From assembly GCF_002847015.1 (NCBI RefSeq), contig NZ_CP025085.1, forward strand, positions 1,612,001 to 1,676,000: a stretch of DNA of 64,000 bases, in the 5' to 3' direction. The translations under genes were made by a program, and so were the position numbers. The DNA is from Prodigiosinella confusarubida. Lineage in GTDB: Bacteria > Pseudomonadota > Gammaproteobacteria > Enterobacterales > Enterobacteriaceae. Below the pieces are notes generated by a model. That model saw only the letters and a program-made list of their open reading frames with translations. It was not told where the DNA came from and ran no database searches. This document shows, in pieces, positions 49,645-58,981 of the stretch (within the stretch, counting starts at the first letter, position 1; every line of letters starts with the position of its first letter).

Positions 49645-50789
49645 AAGCGCTCCGCGGCAATATCCAATGTCATTTCCTGTTTAGCAAAGCATAGCCTAAT
49701 CAACGTGTGAGGGAACGATTCGGCACAGAATACCGACAGTGGAATGGCGGCTACGCCAACATGTTCGGTTAGCCAACGGCAGAAGCTGACATCGTCCTGA
49801 TAGGAAATAGCGCGATAGTCTGCCAGCAGGAAATAGGTGCCTTCACAAGGCAAAACGTCAAAACGACTGGCCGCAAGCGCGTTGATAAAATGGTCGCGAC
49901 GATCACGGTAGAAATCCGACAGACTGCGCCAGTGCTGAGGTTGTTGTTGCAGCATGTCGGCAATCGCCAACTGTGCCGGCGTATTGACGGAGAACGTCAG
50001 GTACTGGTGAACCTTGCGCACTTCGGCGCTCAGCGCCGCAGGCGCGACACAATAACCGACTTTCCAGCCTGTCATGTGAAAGGTTTTACCGAATGAGGAA
50101 ACCGCAATCGCCCGCTGACGCAGCTGTGGGTGTGCCAGTACGCTGGCGTGTCCTTCACGGGCAAAACAGATGTGTTCATAGACTTCATCACTCAATACGT
50201 AGATTTCCCGCGTGGCAATGGCCTGCCATAGTTGCTGGAAATCATCCCGCTGCCACACCGTGGCGGAGGGATTATGCGGCGTATTGAGGATGACCATTCG
50301 GGTACGATCACTTAACAACTGTGCAAACTGCATCCAGTCCACCTTGAACGTGGGGGGCTGCAAAGCCAGACGTTTTAGCACGCCGCCAGCCAGTGTTACG
50401 GCTGGCGCATAACTGTCGTAGCTGGGATCAAAGCAAATCACTTCATCACCCGGACGTACCAGCGCACTAATGGCCGCGAACAGCGCTTCTGTCGCGCCTG
50501 CCGTCACCGTGACTTCGTGGTCGGCATCCGGTTGCCAGCCATACAATGCGGCGGTTTTTTCCGCAATGGCCTGGCGTAATGGGGCAACACCGGTCATTGG
50601 CGCGTACTGATTGGCTCCCTGACTGACATGGTGGGCCAGACGCTGTTTCAGATAATCCGGACCATCAAAATCCGGGAATCCCTGTGACAGGTTAATCGCC
50701 TGATGTTGCTGCGCCAGGGCGCTCATCTGGGTAAAAATCGTCGTGCCAAGGGAGGGTAGTTTACTTTCGGGAATTAATGCGGCGCTCAT
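49632..50789 (-). CDS. ybdL: Methionine/glutamine-type aminotransferase YbdL
   Basis: A 385-residue fold-type I PLP aminotransferase close to E. coli YbdL and to kynurenine aminotransferase/glutamine transaminase K. Landmarks are INLSQGFPDFDGP, NTPHNPSATVW, LSDEVYEH and the PLP lysine Lys235 (SSFGKTFHMTGWK). ATG 50789 gives the E. coli N-terminus; a TTG seven codons upstream is open. In E. coli ybdL sits elsewhere; here it is joined to yafV by overlap, which suggests that they act in sequence on methionine-salvage or glutamine-derived oxo acids. Confidence 0.92.
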   Translation of the reverse strand: MSAALIPESKLPSLGTTIFTQMSALAQQHQAINLSQGFPDFDGPDYLKQRLAHHVSQGANQYAPMTGVAPLRQAIAEKTAALYGWQPDADHEVTVTAGATEALFAAISALVRPGDEVICFDPSYDSYAPAVTLAGGVLKRLALQPPTFKVDWMQFAQLLSDRTRMVILNTPHNPSATVWQRDDFQQLWQAIATREIYVLSDEVYEHICFAREGHASVLAHPQLRQRAIAVSSFGKTFHMTGWKVGYCVAPAALSAEVRKVHQYLTFSVNTPAQLAIADMLQQQPQHWRSLSDFYRDRRDHFINALAASRFDVLPCEGTYFLLADYRAISYQDDVSFCRWLTEHVGVAAIPLSVFCAESFPHTLIRLCFAKQEMTLDIAAERLCQL

Positions 50790-50996
50790 GGCTGAAAAGG
50801 ACTCCTGCAAACCGGATGCTTGTCACTCAAGTTTGTTATCGTTGTCACTATAGCACGATGCCGGCATTTGGCAATCAAGACGTTTGGACGTTTAAATGGC
50901 TAAATTCCATGGTCAACCAAGCCATAACCAAAGACGCTAAACAGACCAGGGATCTGCGGATAAGGCATTGGCAAACCCAGCGACACAAGATCCGTT

Positions 50997-51173
50997 ATGA
51001 ATGTTAATCAGCAGCTTATTGAATGGGCGGCAGCTTGTCACTGGATCGGACAGAAAGGCGAATGCAGTCAGTCTGATTCGGCGAGACTGGCGCGGGCGCG
51101 CCAGAGCGAGTCGTCATCTATTTCTTGCCTTTATCCAGCATGGCTTTCAGATCGGCGAACGGGTTATGGGTAG
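50997..51173 (+). CDS. Possible small ORF overlapping the yajD 3' end
   Basis: A 58-codon forward frame (MNVNQQLIEWAAACHWIGQK at its start) runs from ATG 50997 to TAG 51173 and crosses the stop of convergent yajD (51118). Its first 40 residues have a protein-like composition, but no family is recognised and the ribosome site is poor. The surrounding 50790-51117 stretch holds no other gene. It may be chance or the remnant of an older gene. Confidence 0.15.
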   Translation: MNVNQQLIEWAAACHWIGQKGECSQSDSARLARARQSESSSISCLYPAWLSDRRTGYG

Positions 51174-51468
51174 CGACGCCAATGTCTTTCTGAGGATCAT
51201 CACCAGCAATAACCGTCGAACCATACAGGTGCGCATCAGTATATTTGGAATGTTCATTATCGTGGCAATACAGACAGAGCAACTCCCAGTTACTGCCATC
51301 TTCCGGGTTATTGCTGTGATCGTGATCGATATGGTGCACGGTTAATTCACGCAGATTGGAGTAAACAAACTCACGTGAGCAGCGCCCGCATACCCACGGG
51401 AACAGCTTCAGCGCTTTTTCACGGTAGCCGCTTTCCAGCTTTGTATAATTCTTGGGGATATAGGCCAT
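51118..51468 (-). CDS. yajD: HNH nuclease family protein YajD
   Basis: A 116-residue protein close to E. coli YajD (115). The HNH/zinc-finger core is visible: CGRC (30s), VHHIDHDHSNNPEDGSNWEL and LCLYCHDNEH. The cysteine pairs should hold zinc and the His-His-Asn part forms a beta-beta-alpha-metal fold. No physiological substrate is known. It lies 171 bp downstream of fadE on the same strand. Confidence 0.92.
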   Translation of the reverse strand: MAYIPKNYTKLESGYREKALKLFPWVCGRCSREFVYSNLRELTVHHIDHDHSNNPEDGSNWELLCLYCHDNEHSKYTDAHLYGSTVIAGDDPQKDIGVATHNPFADLKAMLDKGKK

Positions 51469-51639
51469 AAGAGTATCGTCATAAAAAACCAGAATAGCGC
51501 TATCTTAGCGCTTTTTCTGTGGATGAAAAATGGAAATACCATTCATCGCAGGTGAAGCAAGGCAAAGAGGGATTGCCCCCTCACTGGCGACGGTGATAAA
51601 CGCATCAGAATACAACGGTTATTCTGATCATGTGTCGAT

Positions 51640-54087
51640 TCAGGCCATTTCTGCTCTGGACGGATCATGCCGGGTTGATGCCGGTTTCTGGCTGGCCAGC
51701 GCGTCCGGAGCAAAATCATCGACGTTGATGGAACGCAGACGGCTGATTTCCGCACGGTTGAGAATCTCGGCTTCTTCCTCTGAGAGTGTACCTTCAACCA
51801 GCCCTTGTTCTGCCAGCTTATCCAGCCGCATAAAGGGCAGACTATGGCCTGCCGTCTGGGACAGGCGCTGATGAATTGGCTCTGCGGCCAGAATATCCTG
51901 CAATGCTGATTCCAGCAGCCCGGCCGGATTATGCTCGCTGGGCGTCAGGTACTGGCCCCGTCCCAGACGGGAGCGTGTTGCTGACGGTGTTTGCAGGATT
52001 TTTGCCAACTGATGATCCAGACGATCTGACGGTGCCGGGCAGGTATGACCGAGCGGGAAAATCAACACCCACAACACACCCGCCACCAGGCGATTGGGAA
52101 AGTTACGCAGCAGCTCGTTCATGGCGTGTTCCGCCTGATGAAGGCAATCCTGTACCCCCCAGTGTACCAGTGGAAGGTCAGCGGGCTGGCGTCCCTCTTC
52201 GTCATAGCGTTTCAGTGTGGCCGAAGCCAGATAAAGCTGGCTGAGAATATCGCCCAATCGTGCTGATATACGTTCGCGGCGTTTCAGACTACCACCCAGT
52301 ACGGCCATGGAAACGTCCGCCAGCAACGCCATATTGGCACTGAGCCGGTTCAGTTTCTGGTAGTAGCGGCGAGTGACATCGTTGACGGGGGCGCGACTGG
52401 CACGTCCATCGGTCAGGCCCAGCCACAGACTGCGGATTTTATTGCTGCCCACATGACCGAGATGACCAAACAGCGCCCGATCGAAGTTCTTCAGGTTGTT
52501 ATCCTGTGCCGCCGTCATCTCTTGCAACACAAAAGGATGGCAGCGGATGGCGCCTTGACCAAAGATGATCATACTGCGGGTCAGGATGTTGGCGCCCTCT
52601 ACCGTAATGGCAATCGGTGACCCCTGATAATGGCGGGCCACAAAGTTGGATGGACCCAGACAGATGCCTTTACCACCGGTGATGTCCATCGCGTCTATCA
52701 CTGAACGCTGAGCACGGTGGGTACAATGATATTTCACAATCGCGGATAGCACGGCGGGTTTGGCACCCTGCATAATGCCGCTGGTGATCAACGTGGCAGC
52801 GGCATCTAACATATAGGCATTACCGGCGATGCGCGCCAGCGGCTCTTCAATTCCTTCCATCTTACCGATTGGCACTTTGAACTGGCGTCGGATATGGGCA
52901 TAAGCGCCTACCGCCAGTGCAACGGTCTTCAGAGTACCGGTCGCGTTGGAAGGCAATGTGATACCGCGCCCGACAGACAGACACTCCATTAACATACGCC
53001 AGCCTTGGCCTGCCATTGGTGGGCCGCCGATGATGTAATCCAGCGGTACAAAAACATTGTCGCCCTGGGTCGGGCCATTCTGGAACGGAATGTTCATCGG
53101 AAAATGACGACGGCCAATATTTACTCCTGGCGTGTTGGTGGGAATCAGGGCACAGGTAATCCCTACGTCATCCACATCCCCCAGCAAATGATCCGGGTCG
53201 TACAGTTTAAACGCCAGACCCAATACCGAGGCTACTGGTGCCAACGTGATATAGCGCTTGTTCCAGGTTAGGCGCATGCCCAGAATCTGTTCGCCTTGCC
53301 ATTGACCATAACAGACCACGCCGACATCCGGGATAGCACTGGCGTCGGAACCCGCTTCCGGGCTGGTAAGGGCAAAGCAGGGGATCTCCTCGCCACGTGC
53401 CAGACGAGGCAGGTAATAATTCTGCTGCTTATCGGTACCGTAATGCTGTAGTAGTTCTCCTGGACCTAGTGAGTTAGGTACCCCGACAATGATAGCCAGG
53501 ATGTCGGAAATACCGGACAGCTTTTGCAGCACCTGGGCTTGTGCATAAGCGGAAAACTCCAGTCCGCCATACTTTTTTTTGATGATCATGGCGAAGAAAC
53601 GGTGCTGTTTTAGATATGCCCACAATTCTGGCGGTAGATCGGCCCGTTCATGAGTAATTTCAAAGTCATTGGCCATACGGCAAGCTTCATCTACCGGGCC
53701 ATTCAGGAATGCCTGTTCTTCCGGTGTGAGCTCAGGACGTGGGTAAGCATGCAGTTTTTTCCAGTCAGGTGAACCTTGAAACAGATCGCCTTCCCACCAG
53801 GTTGTTCCGGCATCAATGGCTTCTTTTTCGGTTTTCGACATGGGGGGCATGGCCTGTTTAAACCAGCGCAGCGCGGGAGCTGAAAACAGTTTTCGGCGCA
53901 GTGGAGGCAGCGTGAACGGTAACATCAGAATCACCACTGGGATCAGAGACCAGACAGACCATATGTTCAGCGCTGCCATGCTGGCAAAATAGGCTAATAT
54001 CAGTGTGCAGCCCAGCCATAGTGCTAACCGGTGGTAAAACAGCACGCTGATAAGAATAAGTAGAAGTAGAATACTGACGGCGATCAT
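51640..54087 (-). CDS. fadE: Acyl-CoA dehydrogenase FadE
   Basis: An 815-residue FAD enzyme for the first step of fatty-acid beta-oxidation. Two N-terminal hydrophobic segments (about 1-60) precede the acyl-CoA dehydrogenase region: [18 protein letters not shown] (FAD/substrate loop), [18 protein letters not shown] and [17 protein letters not shown] long C-terminal extension (DUF1974 type) distinguishes FadE from other members. Length and sequence match E. coli FadE. A FadR-type operator lies 41 bp upstream of the start. Confidence 0.96.
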   Translation of the reverse strand: MIAVSILLLLILISVLFYHRLALWLGCTLILAYFASMAALNIWSVWSLIPVVILMLPFTLPPLRRKLFSAPALRWFKQAMPPMSKTEKEAIDAGTTWWEGDLFQGSPDWKKLHAYPRPELTPEEQAFLNGPVDEACRMANDFEITHERADLPPELWAYLKQHRFFAMIIKKKYGGLEFSAYAQAQVLQKLSGISDILAIIVGVPNSLGPGELLQHYGTDKQQNYYLPRLARGEEIPCFALTSPEAGSDASAIPDVGVVCYGQWQGEQILGMRLTWNKRYITLAPVASVLGLAFKLYDPDHLLGDVDDVGITCALIPTNTPGVNIGRRHFPMNIPFQNGPTQGDNVFVPLDYIIGGPPMAGQGWRMLMECLSVGRGITLPSNATGTLKTVALAVGAYAHIRRQFKVPIGKMEGIEEPLARIAGNAYMLDAAATLITSGIMQGAKPAVLSAIVKYHCTHRAQRSVIDAMDITGGKGICLGPSNFVARHYQGSPIAITVEGANILTRSMIIFGQGAIRCHPFVLQEMTAAQDNNLKNFDRALFGHLGHVGSNKIRSLWLGLTDGRASRAPVNDVTRRYYQKLNRLSANMALLADVSMAVLGGSLKRRERISARLGDILSQLYLASATLKRYDEEGRQPADLPLVHWGVQDCLHQAEHAMNELLRNFPNRLVAGVLWVLIFPLGHTCPAPSDRLDHQLAKILQTPSATRSRLGRGQYLTPSEHNPAGLLESALQDILAAEPIHQRLSQTAGHSLPFMRLDKLAEQGLVEGTLSEEEAEILNRAEISRLRSINVDDFAPDALASQKPASTRHDPSRAEMA

Positions 54088-54127
54088 AGTGGCGTCTCCA
54101 GATGGTGTCGTTGATCAGAAGATCAAG

Positions 54128-54138
54128 AGGTCTGACCT
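54128..54138. promoter_or_regulatory. FadR operator at fadE
   Basis: AGGTCTGACCT is an 11-bp palindrome. On the fadE strand it reads CAGGTCAGACCTCTT, close to the FadR consensus core TGGTCNGACC. Binding by FadR would repress fadE until long-chain acyl-CoA appears. Confidence 0.72.
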
Positions 54139-54228
54139 GCCCTGGTTTCCCTTTGGTTCTAGTTTATTTTGTTATTTTTATCAATCTGTTTACACCGCAA
54201 TTACAATGTGACTCACAAACAACTTACC

Positions 54229-54255
54229 GGCGTTCCACACCTGATGTGGAATGCC
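54229..54255. repeat. Inverted repeat between fadE and gmhA
   Basis: Arms 54229-54239 and 54245-54255 (10 of 11 paired) around CCTGA, in the divergent fadE-gmhA region, about 90 bp before gmhA. It could be an operator or transcript hairpin; its role is unknown. Confidence 0.4.
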
Positions 54256-54345
54256 AGCAATTGGCAATTGTCTGCTTCTCGCTGTTTAGGGGATCCGCTA
54301 CACTGCTTGACGGACGATCATGATGTCACTGAATGAGAGGATTCC

Positions 54346-54927
54346 ATGTATCAGGACTTAATCCGTAATGAGCTGAAAGAAGCAGCGGAAACGCTGGATA
54401 CGTTTTTGAATGATGACGCCAACATCCAGGCGATTCAAAATGCGGCTATCTTATTGGCTGATGCTTTTAAAGCCGGTGGGAAGGTATTTTCCTGTGGGAA
54501 TGGGGGATCGCATTGCGATGCCATGCACTTTGCGGAAGAGCTGACGGGGCGCTATCGTGAAAACCGTCCAGGCTATCCGGCCATTGCCATTTCTGACCCC
54601 AGTCATATTTCCTGTGTAAGTAATGATTTTGGTTATGATTTTGTATTTTCCCGTTATATCGAATCATTAGGTCGTGAAGGCGATGTTTTGCTGGGGATCT
54701 CCACTTCCGGTAACTCCGGCAATATTATCAAGGCAATCAGTGCCGCCCGTGCTAAACGTATGAAAGTTATTACTCTGACGGGGAAAGATGGCGGCAAAAT
54801 GGCCGGTACTGCCGATGTGGAAATTCGTGTGCCGCATTTGAGCTATGCAGATCGCATTCAGGAGATTCATATCAAGGCTATCCATATTCTGATTCAACTG
54901 ATCGAAAAGGAAATGGTTGGGAACTGA
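54346..54927 (+). CDS. gmhA: Sedoheptulose 7-phosphate isomerase
   Basis: A 193-residue SIS-domain isomerase making D-glycero-D-manno-heptose 7-phosphate, the first step of ADP-heptose synthesis for LPS. Landmarks are [20 protein letters not shown] (phosphate loop plus zinc His and Glu) and [19 protein letters not shown] precedes the ATG. Synonym lpcA. It acts upstream of GmhB, encoded at 3.1 kb. Confidence 0.96.
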   Translation: MYQDLIRNELKEAAETLDTFLNDDANIQAIQNAAILLADAFKAGGKVFSCGNGGSHCDAMHFAEELTGRYRENRPGYPAIAISDPSHISCVSNDFGYDFVFSRYIESLGREGDVLLGISTSGNSGNIIKAISAARAKRMKVITLTGKDGGKMAGTADVEIRVPHLSYADRIQEIHIKAIHILIQLIEKEMVGN

Positions 54928-54964
54928 TTGCTGGCTATTGCGTGGATGAAGTAAGGAATCAAAC

Positions 54965-55732
54965 ATGTGTGAGTTGCTTGGGATGAGCGCCAATGTCCCA
55001 ACTGATATCTGTTTCAGCTTCACCGGTCTGATGCAGCGGGGTGGTCGGACGGGACCGCACCGTGATGGATGGGGAATTACGTTCTATGAAGGGAATGGTT
55101 GTCGCACCTTTAAGGACCCTTTGCCCAGCTTTACTTCACCCATCGCACAACTGGTGCAGAACTATCCCATCAAATCCTGTGCGGTGGTTTCCCATATTCG
55201 GCAAGCCAACCGAGGCAATGTGGCGCTGGAAAATACCCATCCGTTTACCCGCGAGCTGTGGGGACGGAACTGGACATTCGCCCACAATGGGCAGTTGAAG
55301 GGATATCGCGGTCTGAAAACCGGCCAATTTCGTCCGATAGGACAAACGGACAGTGAATATGCCTTTTGCTGGTTGTTGCATCAATTGTCGCAGCGTTATC
55401 CGCGAACCCCTGGCAACTGGCCGGCGGTATTTCGTTATATCGCCAGCCTGACGGCGCAACTACGGGAAAAAGGTGTGTTCAATATGCTGCTGTCGGACGG
55501 GCGCTTTGTGATGGGATATTGTTCCACTCATCTGTACTGGATTACCCGCCGAGCGCCTTTTGGCAAAGCGACATTGCTGGATGACGATGTGGAAATTGAC
55601 TTCCAGCAGCAAACGTCACCCAATGATGTCGTTACCGTGCTGGCGACCCAGCCACTTACCGGTAACGAAACCTGGCATCAAATCATGCCAGGCGAGTTTG
55701 TCTTATTTCGTTTTGGTGAACGCATAATTTGA
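54965..55732 (+). CDS. yafJ: Class II glutamine amidotransferase YafJ
   Basis: A 255-residue stand-alone Ntn glutaminase domain (GATase type 2). The nucleophile Cys2 follows the initiator Met (MCELLGMSAN), and HRDGWGITFYEG, SHIRQANRG and NTHPFTRELWGRNWTFAHNG carry the remaining conserved residues. The metabolic partner is unknown. It is 37 bp after gmhA; its last 30 bp overlap the end of convergent dpaA. Confidence 0.9.
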   Translation: MCELLGMSANVPTDICFSFTGLMQRGGRTGPHRDGWGITFYEGNGCRTFKDPLPSFTSPIAQLVQNYPIKSCAVVSHIRQANRGNVALENTHPFTRELWGRNWTFAHNGQLKGYRGLKTGQFRPIGQTDSEYAFCWLLHQLSQRYPRTPGNWPAVFRYIASLTAQLREKGVFNMLLSDGRFVMGYCSTHLYWITRRAPFGKATLLDDDVEIDFQQQTSPNDVVTVLATQPLTGNETWHQIMPGEFVLFRFGERII

Positions 55733-56425
55733 CACTGGCTGGCTGGCTTGAATCGGTTGGTTAATGACATAGTGTCCGTTGAATACCGTGACAGCCGGTG
55801 GTTGATGATGCTGATTGAAATAGGCGTAACCCGGCTGCAATTGACGCCAAAAACTGATGTAAGCCGAGTCGCGATGACGTCGCATGTTCTGTTCCGTCAT
55901 CCGAAATGGATAAATGTTCAAATCGACTTTTTCCTGACCATTACGCAATGCCTGCTCGACATAAGTGTAAATCTCATCGATATATTTGTTGGTCATGGCA
56001 TAACAGCCAATGGAAACACACTCACCGTGGATCATCAGATAACGGCCGGAATATCCTTGTGCACGATCGTATTCGTTAGGGAAACCGACATTAATGGCAC
56101 GATAGTAATGGCTGTCAGGATTTAGCTGATGCAAATCTATTTGATAAAAACCTTCCGGGCTTTTTAAGTCACCTTCGATCCGTTTTGGACCAAGTCCACC
56201 AGAATATTTACAAATTGGGTAGCTTTGTATCAAGTGATATTCATTACCCTCTTTAGCGTAAAGTTCTAACACTCTTTCTTCTTTAAAAATCTGGATATAA
56301 ACCGGGGAGCCTAGCAACTGTTGTTTTAATTCTTTTGTTACCGGTATGGCTTCACTGGCTGTGCTGGTGACGGCAATAGATGGCAAAAAAAACAATATCG
56401 CAAATGACAGCGCGATCTTTAACAT
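55703..56425 (-). CDS. dpaA: Peptidoglycan-Lpp L,D-endopeptidase DpaA (YafK)
   Basis: A 240-residue exported YkuD-domain protein. A signal peptide (about 1-24) precedes the catalytic motif HGECVSIGCYAMTN with the nucleophile Cys. E. coli DpaA (YafK) cuts the bond between Braun lipoprotein and peptidoglycan, opposing the L,D-transpeptidases that attach it. Landmarks SPVYIQIFKEERVLELY and CKYSGGLGPKR match E. coli. It overlaps yafJ tail to tail by 30 bp. Confidence 0.9.
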   Translation of the reverse strand: MLKIALSFAILFFLPSIAVTSTASEAIPVTKELKQQLLGSPVYIQIFKEERVLELYAKEGNEYHLIQSYPICKYSGGLGPKRIEGDLKSPEGFYQIDLHQLNPDSHYYRAINVGFPNEYDRAQGYSGRYLMIHGECVSIGCYAMTNKYIDEIYTYVEQALRNGQEKVDLNIYPFRMTEQNMRRHRDSAYISFWRQLQPGYAYFNQHHQPPAVTVFNGHYVINQPIQASQPVSNYAFTKTK

Positions 56426-56592
56426 TGTAAATCCTGATTATTGTAGCGGTATTACATACGGTACCTATTAATGGTTCCGTATTCCCTTGTCTATAGCGCA
56501 ATCACATTATCATTGCTTTCATTTTATTCAAGAGGGAAATAGTGATAAAAAAAGGCCGCTAATTTAGAAATAGACAAGAAGGGATTTATTCC

Positions 56593-56619
56593 TTGTCGAA
56601 GCAAATCTGCTGGTATGAT
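56593..56619 (+). promoter_or_regulatory. Candidate apbE promoter with extended -10
   Basis: TTGTCG (56593-56598), a 15-bp spacer, and TGGTATGAT (56611-56619), an extended -10. The ATG at 56615 falls inside the -10, so it cannot be the apbE start on this transcript. Confidence 0.4.
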
Positions 56620-56683
56620 GTCGCGATTAATTTTACAGCACTGTGCAGAGCAAGAAACAGATAGTGAGGGGAGTACGGTAAAA

Positions 56684-57703
56684 GTGCGAATAACGCTCAA
56701 AAACTGGCTGGGATTAGCAGCCATTGTCTGGATATTAACCGGGTGTGGCGGCCTTCAGCAGGAAAATCTGGAAGGCAAAACGATGGGGACATCTTACTCC
56801 GTCAAATATATCAGCAAGGATGATCAGCCATCGCCTGAAACTATTAAGGCTGAAATTGATAGTCGTCTGAAGACGGTTAATAACCAGATGTCAACTTATC
56901 TTCCTCAGTCCGAACTCAGTCGTTTTAATCAGAGCCGGGCTGTTAACCAGCCTTTTCCGGTGTCTCCTGCCACGGCAGAGGTAGTACGGGAAGCGATTCG
57001 GATTAATCATCAGATCGGCGGTGGACTGGATATTACCGTGGGGCCATTGGTCAATCTGTGGGGCTTCGGGCCGGAAGGCCGACCGGATAAGGTGCCGAGT
57101 GAGGCCGAATTAGAACAACGGCGTGCCCTGGTCGGGCTGAATAAGCTGGGTGTTAATGGTAATGCGTTAATCAAGCATATTCCGGGGTTGTACGTTGACC
57201 TGTCGTCCATTGCCAAAGGATATGGTGTAGATGTGGTGGCTGAATACCTGCAATCACTGAATATTGATAATTATATGGTAGAGATCGGCGGTGAAGTCCG
57301 CACCAAGGGTAGTAACGGTGAGAATAAACCTTGGCATATTGCGATTGAAAAACCTCACTATGGATCCGGACAAAGCGTGCAGGAAATTATCGAACCGGGA
57401 GAGATGGCAGTTGCTACCTCGGGTGATTATCGAAATTACTTTGAAGCTAATGGTGTTCGTTATTCCCATACTATTGACCCTAATACCGGGCGGCCTATCA
57501 CTCACCGGCTGGTCTCTATTACGGTATTGGCCAATCGCTGTATGACGGCTGACGGATTGGCTACCGGTTTGGATGTCTTTGGCCCGGACCTCGGTTTGGA
57601 AGTTGCCAATCGGTTGAATATCCCGGTGTTTATGATTGTGAAAACGGACACCGGTTTTGAAGAGCGTTATTCGGAAGCATTCAAGCCTTATATGAAGAAG
57701 TAA
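56684..57703 (+). CDS. apbE: FAD:protein FMN transferase ApbE
   Basis: A 339-residue lipoprotein flavin transferase. Starting at GTG 56684 (GAGGGGAG upstream) it has a signal peptide with lipobox LTGC (Cys21). Core motifs follow: EGKTMGTSYSVKY, GGLDITVGPLVNLWGFGP, DLSSIAKGYGVDVVAEYL and SHTIDPNTGRPI. ApbE attaches FMN to threonine in NqrB/NqrC or RnfG/RnfD on the periplasmic side. No nqr or rnf gene lies in the window, and dpaA is immediately upstream; related genomes carry nqrA-F here. It lies 94 bp upstream of dinB. Confidence 0.9.
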   Translation: MRITLKNWLGLAAIVWILTGCGGLQQENLEGKTMGTSYSVKYISKDDQPSPETIKAEIDSRLKTVNNQMSTYLPQSELSRFNQSRAVNQPFPVSPATAEVVREAIRINHQIGGGLDITVGPLVNLWGFGPEGRPDKVPSEAELEQRRALVGLNKLGVNGNALIKHIPGLYVDLSSIAKGYGVDVVAEYLQSLNIDNYMVEIGGEVRTKGSNGENKPWHIAIEKPHYGSGQSVQEIIEPGEMAVATSGDYRNYFEANGVRYSHTIDPNTGRPITHRLVSITVLANRCMTADGLATGLDVFGPDLGLEVANRLNIPVFMIVKTDTGFEERYSEAFKPYMKK

Positions 57704-57760
57704 TCGCGCGTGGGAAGCGGTGCGGGTTAAGCGGTTGTCCGCTTGCTAACACTACAATGA

Positions 57761-57780
57761 TACTGTATTTTTATACAGCA
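57761..57780 (+). promoter_or_regulatory. LexA (SOS) box of dinB
   Basis: TACTGTATTTTTATACAGCA contains CTG-N10-CAG with A/T-only spacer and matches the LexA consensus at nearly all positions, 17 bp before the dinB ATG. It is the centre of a longer near-perfect palindrome (57752-57788). Confidence 0.92.
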
Positions 57781-57797
57781 TCATTGTAGAGGCCTGT

Positions 57798-58856
57798 ATG
57801 CGCAAAATCATTCATGTGGATATGGATTGCTTTTATGCCGCGATAGAAATGCGCGATAACCCGCGCTTACGCGACATTCCCCTGGCGATTGGTGGCCGTG
57901 CCGATCGGCGCGGTGTCATCTGTACCGCCAATTATCCGGCCCGCCGCTATGGTGTTCACAGCGCGATGGCGACGGCTACCGCATTACGACTTTGTCCGCA
58001 TCTGGTGTTGTTGCCTGGTCGGATGGAGGTGTACAAATCCACCTCCCGGCAGATTCGGCAGATTTTTTCCCGCTATACCTCATTGATCGAACCTTTGTCT
58101 CTGGATGAAGCCTACCTGGATGTGACCGATAGCCCATACTGCAACGGATCTGCCACCCTGATGGCGCAGGAGATCCGACAGATAATTTATGACGAATTAC
58201 AGCTCACGGCATCGGCAGGTGTGGCACCGATTAAGTTTTTGGCGAAAGTCGCCTCGGAGCAGAATAAACCCAATGGGCAGTTTGTGATCGTTCCAGATCG
58301 GGTAGAGACATTTTTGCTGGCATTGCCGTTGGAGAAAATTCCCGGTGTAGGGAAAGTGACCGCCAGACGGCTTGAAGAGCGGGGGTTACATACCTGTGCG
58401 GATGTGCGTCGTTATGCCTTGCCTGAGCTACTGAAGGCGTTTGGCAAGTTTGGCCACATACTATGGGAACGGTGCCACGGTATTGATGAACGCCAGGTTT
58501 CCCCCGATCGTTTACGTAAATCTGTTGGGGTAGAAAAAACGCTGGCGGAAGATATTTATGACTGGGGTGATTGTGAAACGCTGATTGAAACACTTTATCA
58601 GGAGCTGGAGGGGCGTTTAAGTCGGGTAAAACCGGATCTGCATATCGCTCGGCAAGGTGTGAAGCTTAAATTTAATGATTTCTGTCAGACCACCCAGGAA
58701 CATGTGTGGCCGGTATTGAATAAACAGGATCTGGTAAAACTGGCACGACAAACGTGGGAACAACGGCGGGAAGCACGTGGGGTTCGGTTGGTGGGATTAC
58801 ACGTGACGTTGATGGATCCGCAACTCGAACGACAATTGGTATTTGACTGGGAATAA
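57798..58856 (+). CDS. dinB: DNA polymerase IV
   Basis: A 352-residue Y-family translesion polymerase. Catalytic acidic residues are Asp8 (HVDMDCFYAA) and Asp103/Glu104 (LSLDEAYLDVT); helix-hairpin-helix IPGVGKVTARRLEERG and the little-finger domain follow. The extreme C-terminal hydrophobic/aromatic residues (QLVFDWE) resemble the beta-clamp-binding tail of E. coli DinB (QLVLGL). It is controlled by an SOS box directly upstream. Confidence 0.96.
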   Translation: MRKIIHVDMDCFYAAIEMRDNPRLRDIPLAIGGRADRRGVICTANYPARRYGVHSAMATATALRLCPHLVLLPGRMEVYKSTSRQIRQIFSRYTSLIEPLSLDEAYLDVTDSPYCNGSATLMAQEIRQIIYDELQLTASAGVAPIKFLAKVASEQNKPNGQFVIVPDRVETFLLALPLEKIPGVGKVTARRLEERGLHTCADVRRYALPELLKAFGKFGHILWERCHGIDERQVSPDRLRKSVGVEKTLAEDIYDWGDCETLIETLYQELEGRLSRVKPDLHIARQGVKLKFNDFCQTTQEHVWPVLNKQDLVKLARQTWEQRREARGVRLVGLHVTLMDPQLERQLVFDWE

Positions 58857-58937
58857 GCGGGTAAACGGCGATGGAAACAGGCTTAAATCAATGTCTGGAC
58901 GTTCGACGCTGCGGTTGGCGTTTCCGAGGTGTCGACG

Positions 58938-58967
58938 GTACGTTCAGGCAATGTTGCCTGAACGTAC
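58938..58967. terminator. Hairpin between dinB and pepD
   Basis: Perfect 14-bp arms (58938-58951 / 58954-58967) with a TG loop, between convergent dinB and pepD. No T run follows on either strand, so termination efficiency is uncertain. Confidence 0.55.
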
Positions 58968-58981
58968 TAAAACATCATGGG

